Of a stretch of 64,000 bases of DNA, positions 61,074 to 64,000 are shown piece after piece. Positions within the stretch are counted from its first letter, which is position 1; each line of letters opens with the position of its first letter. The stretch spans positions 186,001 through 250,000 of the forward strand of contig NZ_LIXI01000003.1 of assembly GCF_001905595.1 (NCBI RefSeq). The letters are read 5' to 3'. Source of the DNA: Streptomyces sp. CB00316 (GTDB lineage: Bacteria; Actinomycetota; Actinomycetes; Streptomycetales; Streptomycetaceae). The notes under the pieces are model-generated. The model ran no database searches. It saw only the letters and a list, made by a program, of their open reading frames with translations, and was not told where the DNA came from. The position numbers were made by a program, and so were the translations under genes.

Positions 61074-62013
61074 AGCGCTCCGGTTCCTCGTCCGGGTCCG
61101 CGTAGTCCTCCTCGGCCTCGCCGCCCTCAACCACGGCCGGGGCGCACGCGGCCCTGATCCGGTCCAGCACCGGGCCGGTGAGGTAGTGGTGGCGCAGGTC
61201 GAGCGTGGAGAGGTGGTTCAGGGGCTGCCCGTTCAGCAAAGCTTCGCCGCCCGTGTCGCTGAGGGTGCCCATGGAGAGCGCGAGGGTCTCCAGCTGGGCG
61301 ACGACCGGCGCGGACGCCACGGCCGCCGCGATCTCGTCCTGGATCTCGCTGTTCTGAAGGCCCAGGTGGCGCAGCCGGGGGAACGTACCGCCCGACAGGA
61401 CCGGCCCGAGGTCGGCGAGCGTGGCATCGCCCCCGTACCACGAGCTGCCGAACCACAGGTCGAGCCGCTCCAGCGCGGGCAGTTCGCTCGCGGCGACCGC
61501 CCGCACCAGATCGCCGGGCAGCCCGCCGGACTCGAAGCGCAGCGTCTTCAGCGCCGAATGACGGATGGGCCGCAGGGCCAGGCCCTCCTGGCCGCAGCCC
61601 CGCACCGTGAACTCCTCCAGCAGCGGCAGCGCTTCGAGCACCGGCGTGATGTCGCACATACGCAGCCACGACACCTCGCACTCCTCGCCCACCACATCGG
61701 CGAGGAAGAGTGCCCGCAGGGCCGGGAAGCGGTCCGCGTCGGCGACCATCAGATCCCGCACAGGGGCGAACGGCGCGTACTCCTCACGCCACCAGGGGCC
61801 GATGACGAGCGCCCTCACCCGCGCTGTGTCCACGGTGTCCAGGAACTGCTCCCACAGGACGGCGAAGTCCCTCTGCCCGTCGTAGTCGCACTCCAGCCGC
61901 CAGGCCACCGCGTCGGCGGCGGGCAGGGCCGCGGACGACGGGGCTGGAGTATGGACGGGGAGCCCGTGGAATGCGTCGAAGTGCTGGATGCGGATACGGG
62001 TCACGGCACTCAC
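61054..62013 (-). CDS. STM4015-family leucine-rich-repeat protein, copy 2
   Basis: A 319-residue protein with irregular leucine-rich repeats through the middle and C-terminal half, for example LPALERLDLWFGSSWYGGD, FPRLRHLGLQNSEIQDEIAA and LNHLSTLDLRHHYLTGPV. The acidic tail ends RYVAVSE. It shows clear relatedness to the adjacent upstream copy along its whole length. LRR surfaces bind proteins or peptides, so it may present a substrate to the radical SAM enzymes. The GTG at 62013 overlaps the upstream stop (GTGA). Confidence 0.78.
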   Translation of the reverse strand: MSAVTRIRIQHFDAFHGLPVHTPAPSSAALPAADAVAWRLECDYDGQRDFAVLWEQFLDTVDTARVRALVIGPWWREEYAPFAPVRDLMVADADRFPALRALFLADVVGEECEVSWLRMCDITPVLEALPLLEEFTVRGCGQEGLALRPIRHSALKTLRFESGGLPGDLVRAVAASELPALERLDLWFGSSWYGGDATLADLGPVLSGGTFPRLRHLGLQNSEIQDEIAAAVASAPVVAQLETLALSMGTLSDTGGEALLNGQPLNHLSTLDLRHHYLTGPVLDRIRAACAPAVVEGGEAEEDYADPDEEPERYVAVSE

Positions 62014-62966
62014 TCCGACACGGCGGTGTAGCGGCCCTCGATGCCGCGACCGCCCCACGGCTCGTTCCGCTCGGACAGGTCGACGCGCACCCCGTGCGGC
62101 TCGAGGGCCGAGCGGACCCGCTCCTCCATCGGCCCGGTGAGGAAGTGGTGGTGGAGGTCGAGCACGTCGAGGTGGGTGAGGGGCTGCCCTTCGAGGAGCG
62201 CGGCCGCTCCCTCGTCCCCCAGCGTCCCGTTCGACAGGTCGAGCGTCCTGAGCCGGGCGACGACCGGCGCCGACGCCAGGGCCGCCGCGATCTCGTTCTG
62301 CACCTCGCTGTTGCGCAGGCCCAGGTGGAGCAGGCGGGGGAACCGGGCGCCCGAGAGCAGCGGCGCGAGGTCCGCCACCTCGGTGTCGCCCTCGTAGGCC
62401 GACACGCCGAGCCAGAGGTCCAGCCGCTCCAGCGCGGGCAGTTCGCTGTCCAGCACCCCGCGGACCACCTGCACGGGCAGGCCGCCCGCCTGGACGGTCA
62501 GCGACCGCAGCCGGTCGTGCTCGGTCGGCGGGAACACCAGGCCGGTGCCGCCCCGCACCCCGAACTCGGTCAGTGCGGGGAAGGCGGCCAACAGCGCCGT
62601 GACATCGGACTGTTCGATCCAGGTGATCTCGGCCTGTTCCGCCTCCAGGTCCCCGACGAACACCGCCTCCAGCGAGGTCAGCCGGTCGGTGGCGGCGATC
62701 ACCAGATCGATCGGGACCGAGGAGTTCTCCTCGTACGCCTCACCCCACTGGCCGATGATCAGGGCCTTGACCCCGGCCGGGTCGACCGAGCCCAGGAAGT
62801 CGGCGAACTCCTCCGCCCAGGGCCGGTCCCGGTCGTCGTCGTACGGATCGACGGAGACGCGCCAGGCCACGGCGTCCGCGGCGGGCCGGGAGCCCCCGCC
62901 GGTCGCGTGCTGGAAGTCGACGGCCGGAAGGCCGCCGAACTCGTGCAGATGCTGCGCACCGTACAT
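62010..62966 (-). CDS. STM4015-family leucine-rich-repeat protein, copy 1
   Basis: A 318-residue paralogue of the next gene, first in the operon. Repeats include LPALERLDLWLGVSAYEGD, FPRLLHLGLRNSEVQNEIAA and LTHLDVLDLHHHFLTGPM, and the protein ends GRYTAVSE. The ATG at 62966 has AGGAG ten bases upstream; longer forms toward 63116 lose coding character. The N-terminal third (MYGAQHLHEFGGLP and a DAVAWRVSVDPYDD segment) is shared with copy 2 and is not LRR. Copies share position and length but differ in many residues, so the duplication is old. Confidence 0.78.
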   Translation of the reverse strand: MYGAQHLHEFGGLPAVDFQHATGGGSRPAADAVAWRVSVDPYDDDRDRPWAEEFADFLGSVDPAGVKALIIGQWGEAYEENSSVPIDLVIAATDRLTSLEAVFVGDLEAEQAEITWIEQSDVTALLAAFPALTEFGVRGGTGLVFPPTEHDRLRSLTVQAGGLPVQVVRGVLDSELPALERLDLWLGVSAYEGDTEVADLAPLLSGARFPRLLHLGLRNSEVQNEIAAALASAPVVARLRTLDLSNGTLGDEGAAALLEGQPLTHLDVLDLHHHFLTGPMEERVRSALEPHGVRVDLSERNEPWGGRGIEGRYTAVSE

Positions 62967-63208
62967 GGCCCTGAGCTCCTGATCCTGGTGACGGCTGATG
63001 TCCGCAAGGTTTATCAAGCCGCACTGACAACGCCGCGACCGGGACCGCCCGGAGCTTGAGGGAAGTCCTGTTGGACAGCCCAGCAGGGCGTCAGTCAGAC
63101 CCTGAGCCACGACCACCGGAACCCGCTACGAGTATCAATGTCAGACCCTGCCCGTAGCGTTTTTCCCGTGGCCGGCACAGCGGGTGCCGCGACCGAGGGG
63201 AGACGTCT

Positions 63209-63535
63209 GTGTACCGGCAGGGCGATGTACTGATCGTGGCACTGGAGGAGTCGGCGGTGCCCGCCCCCTTCCTGAAGGCTCCGGGCGAACTGCGCGACGG
63301 GCGGGGGCGGCTGGTGCTCGCGCTGGGAGAGGTGACCGGGCACGCGCACGCCGTGCAGGGGCCCGGCCGGCTGATCCGGGAGGCGGGACCGTTCGGACCG
63401 ATGCTGCTCCATCTCCCGGAGGGCGGGCGGGTCGTGCACGAGGAGCACGCCACGATCGCGCTGCCGCAGGGCTGGTTCCGGGTGGTGCGCCAGCGGGAGT
63501 ACGCGCCCGGCGCGATCCGCATCGTCGCGGACTGA
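63209..63535 (+). CDS. Small uncharacterised protein, divergent from the STM4015-type genes
   Basis: A 108-residue soluble protein starting with GTG at 63209 (GAGGGGA upstream). It begins MYRQGDVLIVALEE, has VLALGEVTGHAHAVQG in the middle and ends with a beta-rich IALPQGWFRVVRQREY. It contains no membrane span or cysteine. Similar small proteins occur next to DUF6745 and LRR genes in my recollection, which fits the next gene. A role in the same system is inferred from position. Confidence 0.7.
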   Translation: MYRQGDVLIVALEESAVPAPFLKAPGELRDGRGRLVLALGEVTGHAHAVQGPGRLIREAGPFGPMLLHLPEGGRVVHEEHATIALPQGWFRVVRQREYAPGAIRIVAD

Positions 63536-63632
63536 CCGCGCCCGGCCCCGCGGACCGGCGGGGCACGGACACCGGCATCCGACCGGCACACAGACCGACA
63601 TGAACCGAGCACAACAGGGGACGGGACAACCG

Positions 63633-64000
63633 ATGCAGCACGTGAATTCCTGGCGGGACGTGGCGGCGGCGACCGGCGCGGCGGACCGGGCGGCCGCCGA
63701 GCAGGGCGTGCGGCGCGCCTACCGCACCGCAGGACTGGCCGAGCCCGAGCGGATCGTCTGGGCCGAATCGCCCCGGGCGGCCGTCGAGGCGGTCGAGAAG
63801 CTGGCCGACGCCGGAAGGTCGGTGCGCGAAGAGGTCCGCACCCGGCCGTGGGCCGAGGAGCGCCGCCGGATGTACGACGAGCTGGGCCCGGCCGGCTGGT
63901 CCGCCCTCTGGTCCGCCACCGGGGCCCAGCTCTGGGAGACCACGGCCGCGCTCGCCGAGCGCATACGGGCCGGTGTCGCCGCCGATCTGGCGCCGAAGCC
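63633..64000 (+). CDS. DUF6745-like protein, cut by window edge
   Basis: The frame from ATG 63633 stays open to the window end (122 codons) with strong third-position G/C bias. It reads MQHVNSWRDVAAATGAADR, then GVRRAYRTAGLAEPERIVWA and MYDELGPAGWSALWSATG. The pattern resembles the N-terminus of large DUF6745 proteins, which are uncharacterised and often sit near LRR proteins. An in-frame ATG at 63600 is possible but lacks a ribosome binding site. It follows the small protein gene by 97 bases. Confidence 0.6.
   Translation, partial: MQHVNSWRDVAAATGAADRAAAEQGVRRAYRTAGLAEPERIVWAESPRAAVEAVEKLADAGRSVREEVRTRPWAEERRRMYDELGPAGWSALWSATGAQLWETTAALAERIRAGVAADLAPK

Overview
The window is very GC-rich and its coding sequences show strong G/C bias at third codon positions. 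GTG and TTG starts are common, several genes look leaderless, and long antisense open frames shadow the real genes. Together with an SsgA-like protein, an XRE-cupin regulator beside a tiny membrane protein, a hopanoid operon and a c-di-AMP riboswitch before a LysM/M23 hydrolase, this points to a Streptomyces chromosome. From memory, gene order broadly follows the S. coelicolor region around SCO6718-SCO6773; the last 7 kb look lineage-specific.

Layout. 1-5.3 kb (minus): the N-terminus of an unknown gene, an acyl-ACP desaturase with a triple half-site operator, a UvrA-like ATPase and an ABC-F ATPase (possibly a self-protection pair). 5.5-8.6 kb: an SsgA-like protein (probably SsgD), a YciI-like protein divergent from endonuclease V, a 47-residue membrane protein and a saccharopine-dehydrogenase-like reductase. 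8.9-15.6 kb: a fatty-acid degradation operon (CoA transferase, acyl-CoA dehydrogenase, thiolase, multifunctional FadB) interrupted by a 172-bp inverted-repeat element and followed by a MerR regulator. 15.7-18.6 kb: a deleted macro-domain pseudogene, an MpaB-like oxygenase and a secreted M14 carboxypeptidase. 18.7-30.6 kb: a BCCT transporter, a D-amino-acid-oxidase-like enzyme, a second ABC-F protein, Tex, an SCO6745-type protein behind a TetR-like palindrome, a GlxA-type regulator with a DJ-1/PfpI enzyme, an enoyl-CoA hydratase, an HdeD-like protein and an anti-sigma-type kinase. 30.7-35.0 kb (minus): IPP isomerase, a methyltransferase-acetyltransferase fusion with a structured leader, the zinc exporter ZitB with a candidate Zur box, and UDP-glucose 4-epimerase.

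35.3-42.35 kb (plus) is a tight seven-gene cluster: two CDP-alcohol phosphotransferases, a nucleotidyltransferase, a glycerol-1-phosphate-dehydrogenase-like enzyme, a GT2 glycosyltransferase and a TagG/TagH-like ABC exporter. It is probably an assembly and export line for a polyol-phosphate lipid or glycopolymer of unknown structure.

42.7-53.4 kb (plus) is the hopanoid operon. HpnC, HpnD and HpnE make squalene from farnesyl diphosphate supplied by the polyprenyl synthase, with IPP isomerase nearby. Squalene-hopene cyclase makes the hopane skeleton, and HpnH, HpnG and an HpnO-type aminotransferase build the side chain. Two very short frames are fused to the operon by ATGA/GTGA overlaps. The ispG and dxs paralogues that I recall between hpnH and the aminotransferase in S. 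coelicolor are missing here. An XRE-cupin regulator with two operator copies and a small membrane protein close the block.

53.4-56.8 kb: a tyrosine phosphatase, the c-di-AMP riboswitch with its LysM/M23 hydrolase, and an SGNH hydrolase. 56.8-64.0 kb is an uncharacterised STM4011-STM4015-type cluster on the minus strand: two radical SAM enzymes, a sulfatase-superfamily hydrolase, an ATP-grasp-like protein and two tandem LRR-type STM4015 proteins, all overlapping. A small protein and a DUF6745-like protein run divergently from it. This is the best candidate for an undescribed system. No tRNA, rRNA, CRISPR array, transposase or phage gene was seen.
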